Below are positions 12,835 through 23,128 of a DNA stretch of 64,000 nt, one piece after another. The stretch lies in assembly GCF_029633865.1 (NCBI RefSeq), contig NC_079223.1, positions 36,301,739 through 36,365,738 of the forward strand. Reading direction: 5' to 3'. Each line of letters starts with the position of its first letter. Positions within the stretch are counted from its first letter, which is position 1. Origin of the DNA: Lampris incognitus. Lineage: Eukaryota; Chordata; Actinopteri; Lampriformes; Lampridae. A program made the translations under genes and the position numbers. Below the pieces are notes generated by a model. It was not told the origin of the DNA, searched no databases, and worked only from the letters and a program-made list of their open reading frames with translations.

Positions 12835-15300
12835 TGTTGCGGAGCAATTTGGGTCTGACACCCTTAAAATGGTGAGGGAATATGAAAGGATGGCTCGGAA
12901 GATTGCAGACTACAGAAACCACTTGCGGTTCAATCTGAGATGCAGACAACACTGGCTCATACCCACTAGCCTGCACCTGTGTACCACAATGAAAGGACAT
13001 AGAGCAGACAGAATCATAGAGAAGGCACATAATCAACTCCTGAATGAAAGAGTGAGACAGGTCCATTTCACTATTGAAGGGCTGAAGGAAAAATCTGACC
13101 AACTACTCCAGCAAATAACATCCCACTTGCCTGGTGCAGTCTTGGAGAGGATCACTAATTTCACCAAGAAAGCCCAACTATCTCAACACCACAAAACCAA
13201 AGAAAGGCAAACAAGGAAGTTTCAAAACTTACAGCGACGAACCAACAACACTAGCCAAGCAGATATACTTACCTGGAGACAAAAGACAGAACATCCCACA
13301 CAAAACGGAACGCAGAACAGATGGATCCAGAATCTGTCGGACAAGGTACTTACCCAATCAGAGAAGGAGGTCTTAGCCAAAGGACTGAACTTCGCCATGA
13401 CACCCAAACAACTACCTATAGTTGACCTCATCACATCCACAGAATCAGCCATAAGGAAAAACAATCTAACGGAAACCGAGGCGGAACAGCTTAGGTTAAA
13501 GGTATCAGCAGCTCTGTCCAGTGCGAAACTCCCTCCTTCCAACCTAACCATGGAGGAGAGGAAAGGAAAGCCGTGACAGCCCTGAGCAAGGATGAAAACA
13601 TCACTATCCTTCCAGCAGATAAGGGGAGATGCACGGTTATCCTCAACACAACAGACTACCACGCCAAGATCACATCATTACTCAGCAACACCGACACCTA
13701 TGAACCTCTGAGATACAATCCTACTAGTGGTTACAAGAGGAGAATAATAGAATACCTAAAGAAACTACAGAAAGGAGGAACCATTGATCAGATACAACAC
13801 CACCGTCTCTACCCACAAGATAACATTCCATGCATATATGGACTCCCTAAGATCCATAAAGATGGAACCCCCCCTCAGGCCCATCGTCAGCAGCATAAAC
13901 TAGGTCACGTACAACATTGCCAAACATATAGCCAACATCTTGACCCCTTAAGTGGGCGAAACACCTCACCATATCCAAAACTCCATTGATTTCGTGGGCA
14001 GGGTCCAAGGTGTAAAACTGGAACCGGATGAAACCATGGTATCCTAAGATGTGACCTCGTTATTCACCTGCACCCCAACCAGGGAGGCTTTGGAAACTGT
14101 GAGGCAACGTTTGGTATGGGACGACACCCTCCACAATAGGACCAACCTCAGCCCAGACCAGATTTGCCAACTACTGGCCCTGTGCCTGAACACTACATAT
14201 TTCCAATTTAGGGGCCAGTTTTACAGACAGAAACATGGCTGTGCAATGGGCTCACCAGTATCGCCCATTGTGGCCAACTTATATATGGAAGAGGTAGAAC
14301 ACAGGGCCCTGAACTCCTTCAGAGGAACACCTCCGAGCCACTGGTTCAGATATGTGGACGACACATGGGTCAAAATCCAAACACAAGAGGTGCAAGCGTC
14401 TACCAAACACATCAACTCAGTGGACAAGAACATTAAGTTCACAAGGGAATACGTAAAGAACAACAGTTTGCCTTTCTTGGACTGTGACGTCCACATTGGG
14501 GAAGACAGGAGCCTCCACATTGGGGTTTACAGGAAACCTACACACACAGACCAATATCTACTTTTTGACTCACACCACCCTCTGTAACACAAACTGAGCG
14601 TCATCAGAACTCTGCAACACAGAGCTGACAATGTGCCCAGCAGCACTCAGGCCCAACGAGAAGAACACAAACACCTGAGGGGAGCTTTAAAAACCTGCGG
14701 CTACCCCAGTTGAACCTTTGTGAAAACTGCAACACATTCCAAAAAAGACCAACCAGGTGAGCGACAAGGAGAAAAGCAACAGAAGGAATAGCACAGTCAT
14801 CCCGTATGTTTCTGGGGTCTCCGAGAAACTCAGGAGAATTTTCAACAAACACCGCATCCCGGTATACTTCAAACCCGGCAACACACTCTGACAAAGACTG
14901 GTTCATCCCAAAGACCGTGTACCACACACGCAAAAAAGCAATCTGGTGCATGCTGTACAATTCAATGAGGATTGCACTGACCTTTACATAGGAGAAACCA
15001 AACAACCACTACACAAACGGATGGCCCAACACAGAAGGCCAAACTCCTCAGGACAAGACTCAGCAGTCTATCTACACCTAAAGGAGAAGACACACTCCTT
15101 CGAGGACAGCAACATACACATTTTGGACAGAGAAGATAGATGGTTTGAAAGAGGGGTGAAGGAAGCCACCTATGCGAAACTGGAAAAACCATCCCTCAAC
15201 ACAGGAGGAGGTCTGCGACACCACCTATCTCCCACTTACAATGCCGTCCTTTCATCTCTACCCAGGAGACTCAAGAAGCTTAGCCTCCAAGAACAACAGT
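12835..15300 (+). pseudogene. PLE pol remnant (RT plus GIY-YIG endonuclease)
   Basis: Reading through breaks gives an N-terminal region, then RT motifs ILPADKGRCTVIL, YGLPKIHKDG, and GCAMGSPVSPIVANLYME. The catalytic FRYVDDTWVK follows near 14340, then SLPFLDCDVHIG. Downstream is the GIY-YIG part (DCTDLYIGETKQPLHKRM at about 14970). PLE RT lacks LTR-type priming, and the endonuclease cuts target DNA. Breaks seen: a shift near 13570, a shift near 13870, stops at 14045, 14585 and 14889, and a shift near 14715. The distant RT relative is telomerase (family knowledge). Confidence 0.85.
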
Positions 15301-15637
15301 AGGTCACTAACGGCTCCAACCACTCTCATGACCACGGAATAATGAAGTCGAAACTAACACCCCAACGACCGTCGCTGCTAAACAAATACAAATCAATAGC
15401 TCCGATGGCGACGGGCGCGACTGGACAACGGAGCACAGGAGACCCACGCATATCAATAGCTCCGATAACGACGGGCGCGGCCAAACATCGGTACACAAAA
15501 GAGCCACTCATATCTATGGCTCTGTTAGCCACGGGCGTTGGTAAACATTGGAACACAAAGAGCCATGGACATCTGTAGCTCTGACACGACTCCAAAGAGG
15601 ATAAATTCTGAGTCTCATCACCAGCCAGTCAGACTAG

Positions 15638-15715
15638 CTTGGTCTAGTCAGAGAGGCACGAACTGAGGAAGCCTCTTGGATGAGAGGCGAAACGTCTTCA
15701 CGGATATAGACCAAG
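15638..15715 (+). other. Folded core at PLE 3' end, hammerhead-like or four-way junction
   Basis: Outer arms CTTGGTCTA (15638-15646) and TAGACCAAG (15707-15715) pair perfectly. Between them are CTGAGGA (15663-15669), one extra A, a 6-bp hairpin GCCTCT/AGAGGC (15671-15688), GAAAC (15689-15693), and a weak CGT/ACG hairpin. Pseudo-LTRs of many PLEs are known to encode hammerhead ribozymes. Here the extra base after CTGAGGA and the 16 nt between the outer stem and core depart from the canonical fold, so activity is uncertain. Confidence 0.45.
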
Positions 15716-15780
15716 TCCAGTTGCACTTAATTCAACTCCTTTGGATAACCATGACCTGGATGAATGAGAACATTCACAGA
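15669..15780 (+). repeat. PLE copy 1 right pseudo-LTR
   Basis: Direct repeat of 12718-12834, ending CAGA before the second CAACACCAAGTC. Related sequence occurs at 28310-28386 and, inverted, at 26995-27059. Confidence 0.88.
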
Positions 15781-15792
15781 CAACACCAAGTC

Positions 15793-16560
15793 CTTCTACA
15801 CAGTGAAGAAATGCCCGGGTCCTACACTGCTGCCAATTTAACAGCCACATTTGACACAATGTTACAACAGTGGGACATAGGCAAGACCAGGGTTCATATA
15901 GTAGTGTTGCGAGACAACGCTAGAAATATAACCAAAGCACTTGACGAGGGCAACTTGGCGAGTTTGCCCTGCATGGCACACACACTATACAGTTGGCGGT
16001 GAATGAGGGTCTGCTGTCCCAACAAAGCATCATTGACGTCGTGGCAAGTGGAAGGAAGATTGTCGGACATTTTAAACACTCTCCGCTCGCCTAGGCATGA
16101 CTTCACGACATCCAGAGACAGTTGGGTCAGCGTAAGAAACGATTGCAGCAAGATGTTCCTCCCAGATGAAATAGTACATACTATATGCTGCAGTCGCTGA
16201 TGGAGCAGAGACGCGCTCTGGGGGCATACGCTGCAGAGCATGAGCTGCTAGCCACACTCAACATGCATCAGTGGGGGCTAATTGATAACGTGTTGAGCCT
16301 CCCGGCATTTTTTGAGGAACTCACAAAAGAAATCAGCTTATCGATAGCGACAGCCGCAGACGTCATTCCAGCCATCACTGCGCTGAAACAGCTTTAGGAG
16401 ATAAGGGTAGACACAGACTGTGGAGTGGGAACTGCAAAAGCCACATTGTTGGAGGCGGTTCACAGACGGTTCAGCAACATCGAAAAGGAGCCGCAGTACA
16501 CTTTGGCCACTGTTCTTGATCCCAGGCAAGTTATTAGCCTACTGCTATTTTAGTAATATA
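15793..16560 (+). pseudogene. hAT element B, 3' part
   Basis: Transposase core continues after the PLE: LLHSEEMPGSYTAANL, DNARNITKALDEG, LPCMAHTL. Later in other frames come RLSDILNTLRSPRHDF and a C-terminal portion up to a probable splice site near 16525. The rest of the C-terminus, dimerisation domain and right terminus are not found before the next element at 16637. An ATT-rich tract fills 16562-16600. Confidence 0.7.
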
Positions 16561-16636
16561 ACTATTATTATTATTATTATTATCATTATTAATATATTAC
16601 TATACCTATAAAACGAATTTTAATGAACATTGCTAT

Positions 16637-17199
16637 TGTAGCGAATTCGGGAGGCAACCACAAAACTGCCGCGGCCGGGCCGCGAACTCGTATCGCCCGC
16701 ACCGCTGACCGCTCGACTGAAAGATCAGACCCGTCAGCCAGTGGCCAACATGTCTACTTATCCATGCACGTTACACTACCCCCATCCTCCTTCGGGAAGC
16801 GCGTCCCCACGCGTAAGCATATCAGCTCCTTCACGCCTCTGGGCGCATACGCTGCCGATGGCCTTACGGTCTCACCATCCCACTTCTGACACCAATGTAG
16901 CGAATTTGGGGGGCTGTCCGGGAACTACCACAGCCGAGATGCGAACCCGTGTCTCCCACTCCGCAAGCGACAACGTTAACCAGTCGACTAAAGGGTCCGA
17001 CCCGTTAGCCAAGGGCCAAAGTGTCTACTTATCCATGCACGTAACACTACCCACCTCCTTCGGGAAGCCTTAAGCATATCAGCTCCTTCACGTCTCTGGG
17101 CGCATACGCTTCCGATGGCCTCACGGTCTCACCATCCCACTTCTGACACCAATGTAGCGAATTCGGGGGGCAACCATAGGAACTGCCGCGGCCGGGACG
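16637..17199 (-). mobile_element. TRIM-like miniature LTR element, tandem form (LTR-int-LTR-int-partial LTR)
   Basis: On the minus strand each LTR begins TGTAACGTG or TGTTACGTG and ends CGCTACA. LTRs are at 16637-16775, 16896-17046 and a truncated third at 17153-17199, giving periods of 259 and 257 bp. Between LTRs are about 106-120 bp with no coding capacity. Immediately inside each LTR end (one base gap) is TGGTGTCAGAAGTGGGAT (16877-16894 and 17134-17151 on the minus strand), an apparent primer-binding site. Purine-rich GAAGGAGGATGGGGGTAG precedes the next LTR. Each LTR holds a tRNA-like stretch with a GTCGACTGGTTAACG A-box-like segment and an ACGGGTTCGCATC B-box-like arm. Confidence 0.75.
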
Positions 17200-17575
17200 A
17201 TCCCCCGTTACCTCCAGCTTGGTCGGGCGTCCCTACAGGCACAATTGGCCGTGTCTGTGGGTGGGAAGCCGGATGTGGGTATGTGTCCTGGTCGCTGCAC
17301 TAGCGCCTCCTGTGGTCGGTCGGGGCGCCTGTTCAGGGAGGAGGGAACTGGGGGGAATAGCGTGATCCTCCCACGCGGTTCGTTCCCCTGGCGAAACTCC
17401 TCACTGTCAGGCGAAAAGAAGCGGCTGGCGACTCCACATGTATCAGAGGAAGCATATGGTAGTCTGCAGCCCTCCCCGGATCGGCAGAGGGGGTGGGAAA
17501 GCGACCGGGACAGCTGGGAAGAGTGGGGTGATTGGCCAGATACAACTGGGAAGGAAAATCCACAAAAAAAAGAGA
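17200..17575 (+). mobile_element. tRNA-derived SINE, 5'-truncated
   Basis: It starts just after the B-box position (gatcccccgttacctcc), abutting the truncated third LTR. It runs through the SINE body (TTGGTCGGGCGTCCCTACAG, GGTGGGAAGCCGGATGTGGG) to GGGAAGG and an A-rich end. It is the same family as 48382-48840 and 60842-61260. Confidence 0.85.
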
Positions 17576-17714
17576 GGCCATCTATGTTACCCCCATGCGC
17601 AAACAACAAAATAAGGTAGCCTACATTATAGATTATAAGCCATAATCACTGGACTGTTGTTTTGACGCACCAAACTGCAACATTAATAATATGAAATAGT
17701 AAAATACTGGTTTG

Positions 17715-17720
<6 letters not shown>

Positions 17721-17805
<85 letters not shown>
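17721..17805. repeat. (CT)n microsatellite
   Basis: Simple CT repeat of about 85 bp. It produces spurious Arg-Glu frames on the minus strand. Confidence 0.97.
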
Positions 17806-17808
<3 letters not shown>

Positions 17809-17852
17809 TCTTTTGCAGCGTACTCTTGTGATCTGGTGTCGCCACCCAACAT

Positions 17853-18002
17853 TGTCACTGGCCGCTGTGTCATGCATGCCATTTACGTGTGTGAGAGTGT
17901 TAGTGATCTCGACTCTGGATACGTTGGACTTCCTTGTCACTGGCCGCTGTGCCATGCATTTGCCATTTACGTGTGTGAGTGAGTGTTAGTGATCTCGACT
18001 CT
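17853..18002 (+). repeat. Tandem duplication, two units of about 82 bp spacing
   Basis: TTGTCACTGGCCGCTGTG ... GTTAGTGATCTCGACTCT occurs at 17853-17917 and again at 17935-18002 with small indels. No coding signal. Confidence 0.85.
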
Positions 18003-18269
18003 CGAATAAGCAACTAATTGTCCTTGATTTTAACATGGCAACTGTTTATTGTTTTGGGTAAAATATTGTTATATATTTTATATGTAATAGGCCTATATAA
18101 TATTGTTTTGTGTTTGGTAAAATATACCAAAGTTTGGCAAAAAAATACTCGAAGTCCTCCACTACAGTTCAGTAGTAGGCCTAGTAGCTGGTTCTAGGGC
18201 ATTAGGCTAAACATTTGATTTCCTTGACACGGCGCTCGTGTCAGTGCTTATCCAGTCATACACTGTAAT

Positions 18270-18665
18270 TAAAAAAAAAGTCCCATTGCTGTGTGGGCAT
18301 GAATTGAGCGCATGCATACGTTTTTCTTGCCCTGTTTTTGGAGACCCCCATGAAGCTGAGTTTATAATTCGAACCCTGGTTAAGAGGGAACGACATCCCT
18401 GAACTGGGGATTTTCTGTTGCCATCTTACAATGCTGTGATTGCAAACGTTCCTAAATCCTCTGTGAATAGTACACATGGCCATTGAAACTCTAGTTAATG
18501 GTCACACCATATTTGTATATGAAACTGGTCGTTGCTTTCGGTCATTAAGCAACTGTATTGTTTATAAGGGGTGGGGATACCTGCAGTCAGTTTAGACTGA
18601 AGAGGTCACTTAGTTGAGCGGTGAAACATATCTGTCAATAAACGTAGTATCCAGATGAACCCTCT
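18270..18665 (+). mobile_element. PLE family 2, non-coding 3' end fragment
   Basis: This region matches the reverse complement of 35346-35610 and the direct copy at 36210-36430. Shared blocks include GTGAATAGTACACATGGCCA, a CAGTCAGTTTAGACTGAAGA hairpin region, GGTCACTTAGTTGAG, GAAAC and AATAAACGT...ATCCAGATGAAC. It carries the same folded-core layout as the PLE copy 1 terminus. There is no protein coding part. Classification as PLE rests on that layout and on the inverted terminal pieces next to other copies. Confidence 0.55.
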
Positions 18666-18804
18666 TTCATTTTGAAATGGTTAAATGTCTAGTAACTCAC
18701 AAATTCAACTCCTCTCTCTGTACGTTCTGTTTATCTTTGAACACAACAACCACCATACACACACAACACACAGGAGGCCTTTTGAACTAAACTAAACCAA
18801 AATG

Positions 18805-19170
18805 TCTTAATGCATGTTCAATAATCCGGGGAAGAAAATCAAAGAAGGTTGAATCAATCAATCAATGGTCACACCCATATTTGCATATGAAACTGGTCGT
18901 TGGTTTCGCTCATTGTGCAACTGTTTTGTTTGTAAAGGGTGGGGGATACGTGCAGTCAGTTTAGACTGAAGACTTGGACTGCTTTTATTTGTCATTGCCT
19001 TATATGCATGTCTCATACATACAAGGGAACGAAATTACGTTTCACAAGGACCTCAGTGCCACATAAAAACAAATAATACAATAAATATTAAAAACAAAAA
19101 GTGTATTAAAGAGGTCACTTAGTTGAGTGATGAAAAGTATGTCAAAAAACGTATCCAAGTGAACTGATTG
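18805..19170 (+). mobile_element. PLE family 2 end with inverted 5' piece and internal 133-bp insertion
   Basis: An inverted terminal piece (ATGCATGTTCAATAATCC ... GGTTGAATCA, 18812-18860) is followed by a direct copy from GGTCACACCCATATTTGCAT. The core is split after GACTGAAGAC (18975). A block starting TTGGACTGCTTTTATTTGTC occupies 18976-19108, and the core resumes with GAGGTCACTTAGTTGAG. The inserted block has an A-rich end and resembles a short SINE-like or LINE-tail insertion. Confidence 0.55.
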
Positions 19171-19899
19171 AACCTTTGATAAACTAAACCAAGGTACTTG
19201 CTGTTGCCTCCGGGGCTTTAGGGGGCAGTAGTGATTGTAATTCTGGTTTGAAGCCCAACGTTACATTTGTTGAAGAGCGTCGGTGGTCCTACGTTGGCGC
19301 CAGACGAGCAGTGGCGCCAGCAACACAGAAAGGGAAGAGAGGAAGACGTACCAGTGAGACGAGGCGCAGTGAAGCTTGGAGCTCTCTTCAAACCACACTT
19401 AAAATCATTTAAACGACTTTTTTTTAATCAAAAAAAAATCAAAATCACTTGGACACAAAGGTGGGTACGTGGTATGCATGCATTAATTAGGTAACCGATA
19501 ATCGACTATCTTTATTCCTCATTAAAAATATTCCATTAGTTCAAGTTACAATAACGTTTAAAGTAACAGCGTTCATTTAAGACCGTTGACATAACTTCAT
19601 ACGATACATTTACAGCCACCGATCTGGCCTAACTAATACGTACGATGATAGTCTTGGTTATGGTCTAATTTACCGTTTCCAAATTTGATAGTAACTTAAC
19701 TTTGTAGACAGTGATGATGGAAAAATACACGGCCGCGGGCCCATTCTCATTTTGGGAATGCTCTGTTTTGAGTCAGCCAGACACTAAAATGCAGGCAAAA
19801 GACAAGATCTCAAGCTGAGACCCTGTGGCAGGCGTTTGATGTTAACAGCTGGGTGTCAAAACGCTCTTATTCTCTCAAAAAGACACATAGTTTGTGCAA
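19171..19899. other. Non-coding stretch upstream of the zinc-finger gene
   Basis: No supported gene. It contains A-rich runs near 19425 and otherwise unique-looking sequence leading into a CpG-containing, GCTAGC-rich region. Confidence 0.5.
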
Positions 19900-20194
19900 A
19901 ACCATAGTTAACGTGGTCGGATGGGCGGATTTTGAGACAGCATCCGCTCCAGCGTTGAAGCCACGAGCTGATGGACTAGATTTAGCCTAGCTAGCGACCC
20001 TGCTGGCTAGCTAGTTAGCTCTGGATTGTGGCTAAGTAGCCAAACACGCTAATACGTTAGCGACGTAGCCGCTAGCCAGAACAAGGCCGCCATTGAGGCT
20101 GTTTGCGCTAGCCTACTTGTGGAATGTCGCCGCATTAAGGAGGGCTTTGGATTTGCGGCTACGTTTACCTCGTGTTGCGTGAAAAATCAAGAAG
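19900..20194 (+). promoter_or_regulatory. Probable promoter and non-coding first exon of the zinc-finger gene
   Basis: A region with frequent CG and repeated GCTAGC/TAGCTAGC ends at a good donor (AAG|GTAACA at 20194/20195). The matching acceptor TTTTTTCTTAG at 23009 lies 120 bp before the zinc-finger start codon. The transcription start is not determinable from sequence alone. Confidence 0.4.
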
Positions 20195-22054
20195 GTAACA
20201 TCAGAACTGTATGTGTATTATAGGATTCGAGTTTTTTCCCCTTGGATTTATTAACACATGCCGAGTTCTTTGTCTTGTTCGCTTATGTAAGTAAGTTGTT
20301 GTCTTTCCCGGGCTTTTCTCCGAGCACACATCGTCTTAACCTTAACGTTAGCCATCTTTGTTGTAGCTAGCGAGCTCCAGTTCTGGATTAACCTAGTGTG
20401 TCGATTAGCTTGTACGATACCAAGCCTGGGAAATCTGTCTATTTGTCGCCCTGGGCGTTGCTTTTTAGTGGTGAGTTCAGCTGTGTGTTACGTTCACTTA
20501 TCCCGACTAAACTTGAAATGTACGAGGTAAATATTTAGGGGCAAGTCAGATTTAATGGGTTCCTGAAGGGCGGAAGCTAAATTGGCTAACGAAGGCTAAC
20601 GGCAGCCATTTTAGACGAGCATGTCATCTTGGCTAGCTGGAAGTGGTGGTGTGGCACAACAAGATGGCCTTGTAATGCTGCGCACAAGGAGAATTTCCGT
20701 GGTGGTGAATTCAACTTTCTTATAATATACCGATTTACGAAAAAGGTATCGTTTATTCTTAAATAAACTGGCAGCTCATTTAATGCTTGCACAGGTTATC
20801 ATTTTTCGCTAGTCGCTTGGTATGAAGCTAGTTAGCTGGCTATATAAGCAATCATATTAGCTGCTAACACAATACAGTTTAGTTGTTAACCAGTTTTTCG
20901 ACTGTAGCCAGCTAACTAGCGGCTATGATGGCTATTCGTAGCTGTTATGGTAGGGTAGGCTAACAGTCATTGGTTCAAGGTAAAACCAATAAACCAAACT
21001 TAATTGCAGATAAGCATTCTACGTTTCCAATGACGGTTTTCTAACTATCTAATCGGTTAACGCCCTGGCGTGGTAATAAATCGACCAGGTATACGGGTGA
21101 GTTTGCAGGTTTTAAATTGGGACTTAATTGATGTATAGTCTACTATGACATGATCAAATGTTAGCTAGTCAAGTGGGCTCGTTTTGAGCATGAACTTGGC
21201 TAGCGAAATTATTACCTAGCCTGCTAAGTTGTATAGCCCGTTAGCCAATGAGGAAATCCATAGCTAATGTGGTGGGTATATAGAATATATATCACCATAT
21301 ATAGACCATAAATAGTGTGAGGAGGAACTCTTACCACATGAGCAGAAATCAGCTACATTTTAAAACGTATTCGTTGTGAGTTTTTATATTTTTCACTTTG
21401 ACCATCATTAGAAAAGGAAGTTTGCTGTCATTCAAATAAGCCATACAAATTGGTTTATGTCTTATAATGGTTCATTTTGAAACATGTGCTTCTGTATTGC
21501 TTGGGGGTGTGCATCATGCCAGGACACACACTGGCACTTTGCATGGGGTACTGAGCTCCTTTAAAATATGTAGATATTTATTTACTCAAAGGTTACCTGC
21601 CCTTTTGATGTTCTCTTTGTACCTGTTGGAAGCTTTCCTCTCAGAGCTTGTTTATATTCACCAATCTCCATTCTGGCATCAGTCGTGAATTGCCGTTAGC
21701 TGATGGGGGTCTCGAATGGCTAATGGTCTAACAAACCTCACAGGTCAGTGTTGAATGGTATGCAAAAAGACATATTGAACTTGTACCAACAATGCTTGGC
21801 AGTGACTCACATTTACAACCTGAAGAAAAATAGTCACTTGTTTTTGTCGTTTAGGAGAGGCCACAGAATCTGCCAGCAGGACTCCCAATCGGTTACTCTG
21901 CGCAAACGAGACCGATAGACCCCTTATCGCGTGACATAAAAGCGGCATTGTAAACAAGATGTGTACCCAGAACGTGTAGCCAAACATGGCCGAGAAACAA
22001 CGCATGTACCTATGAAAGAGTATGAAACTTAAAGTTAAACGGAGAAAAGTTAGA

Positions 22055-22345
22055 AATTTGAGAAAATGGAAATCTCAGAATATGTTGAAGGTCTAAGCAA
22101 GGAAGAACGAAAACATTACAAGTCAAAACTTAAGCTAAGCACTGGAGAAAAGCTCGGTGGACAAATGATATCACGAAGTTGACAAACATCGGCTGGAGGG
22201 ATGTGACTGAATACCTCATAGGCACACCAAGTATATTTAGGAAAGAATCAGTGAAGGCGTACAAGTCTTTAGAAGCATACGATTACTTTGTTGGTGGACA
22301 TGTCCAAGACTGCTTTTACATTAACAACATTAACATTAGGCATTA
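22055..22345 (+). pseudogene. Fragment resembling a transposon-associated protein
   Basis: A start at 22065 gives MEISEYVEGLSKEERKHYKS. After a shift it continues GWRDVTEYLIGTPSIF and KAYKSLEAYDYFVGGHVQDCF. The W-DVTEYL ... KAYKSLEAYDYFV pattern is reminiscent of the N-terminal part of metazoan proteins with a YqaJ-type nuclease domain that spread with transposons. No nuclease domain is present here. The assignment is tentative. Confidence 0.4.
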
Positions 22346-22461
22346 ACAACTCGAACTTTGGTTTGGCAGTCGCTCTATTAGAACAGTATCACATTTAGAG
22401 CTGTTACTTACATACATATGTTCAATCGCAATACTTATTTATGTAAGAAACGGATACATAC

Positions 22462-22670
22462 CAGATGTGAAATGTTCTCCGCAAATCTTCGTGTTTGATA
22501 TTTGCTCTTCTGACCACGTCTTCCAGCCCTCCTGACAGATCACATGAATCCACGCCTGTCCTCTTTGTTTTTCGATTGGAGTTTTCCCTTTCAGCATGCG
22601 ATAAAAATGCAGATGTTTGTTTTTACCATCTTTATGATTTGTACAACCGACAGCACAACAAATGAGGCAT
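22462..22670 (-). pseudogene. THAP zinc-finger exon, frameshifted
   Basis: From an ATG at 22670, one extra T after the third codon shifts the frame. The following frame reads CCAVGCTNHKDGKNKHLHFY, then GQAWIHVICQEGW and ICGEHFTSG, ending at a good donor (TCTG|GTATGT). The C-x4-C, Trp, and C-x2-H pattern matches a THAP domain, a DNA-binding fold found in P-element-type transposases and host THAP proteins. A lone first exon in the antisense orientation inside another gene's intron suggests transposon debris. Confidence 0.6.
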
Positions 22671-23128
22671 TACATTTTAAATCAATTTCTCCATGATGAT
22701 CTCTTCAAAACGAACATAGTAATGTTTACAAACACAAGACTCGTGGCCCCTTTTGCCTCAAGATCTGCGCACGCTTGTTTGCACATGTAAATAAGGGAAC
22801 GTGTCTATTGACTGTTAATTGTTGTGATATAAGTCCAAAATGCACAAATTACACATAATCACAAATATCAGAGCAAAGTATGCATGTAGCCAAGATGCAT
22901 TTAAGATAGGGTCTTAGAATATAGACACAATTGTTAATTGAGTTGGTTTTACTTTGCATCTATTGATTTAATTCTAATAGTCAGTTTGGTTTGTATACTT
23001 TTTTCTTAGGTCTGCTTACTGACTGAGGCACGAGTGCTTCGGAGGAAAACAGAGTTCTGTACCCCCGTTTCTCTTTTGAGTCACCGCACGGCAAGAAAAC
23101 GGAGGTCGTTGGGCTGGAGTGTGTTCTC

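Larger units (their letters stand above)
12718..15780 (+). mobile_element. Penelope-like element (PLE) copy 1, nested in hAT B
   Basis: The element has direct terminal repeats of about 112 bp (12718-12834 and 15669-15780), a Penelope-type RT, and a C-terminal GIY-YIG endonuclease. The repeats are the pseudo-LTRs typical of PLEs. A 12-bp target duplication flanks it. Non-coding sequence between the pol frame (ending near 15300) and the right repeat includes three related 60-bp blocks around 15395-15575, each carrying ACGGGCG. Several frame breaks make it inactive. A related, rearranged copy lies at 26995-28386. Confidence 0.9.
20195..23009 (+). other. Putative intron 1 of the zinc-finger gene
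   Basis: No host exon was recognised. It contains transposon-derived debris at 22055-22345 (+) and 22462-22670 (-), described separately. The part at 20195-22050 is AT-rich with no clear feature. Confidence 0.45.
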
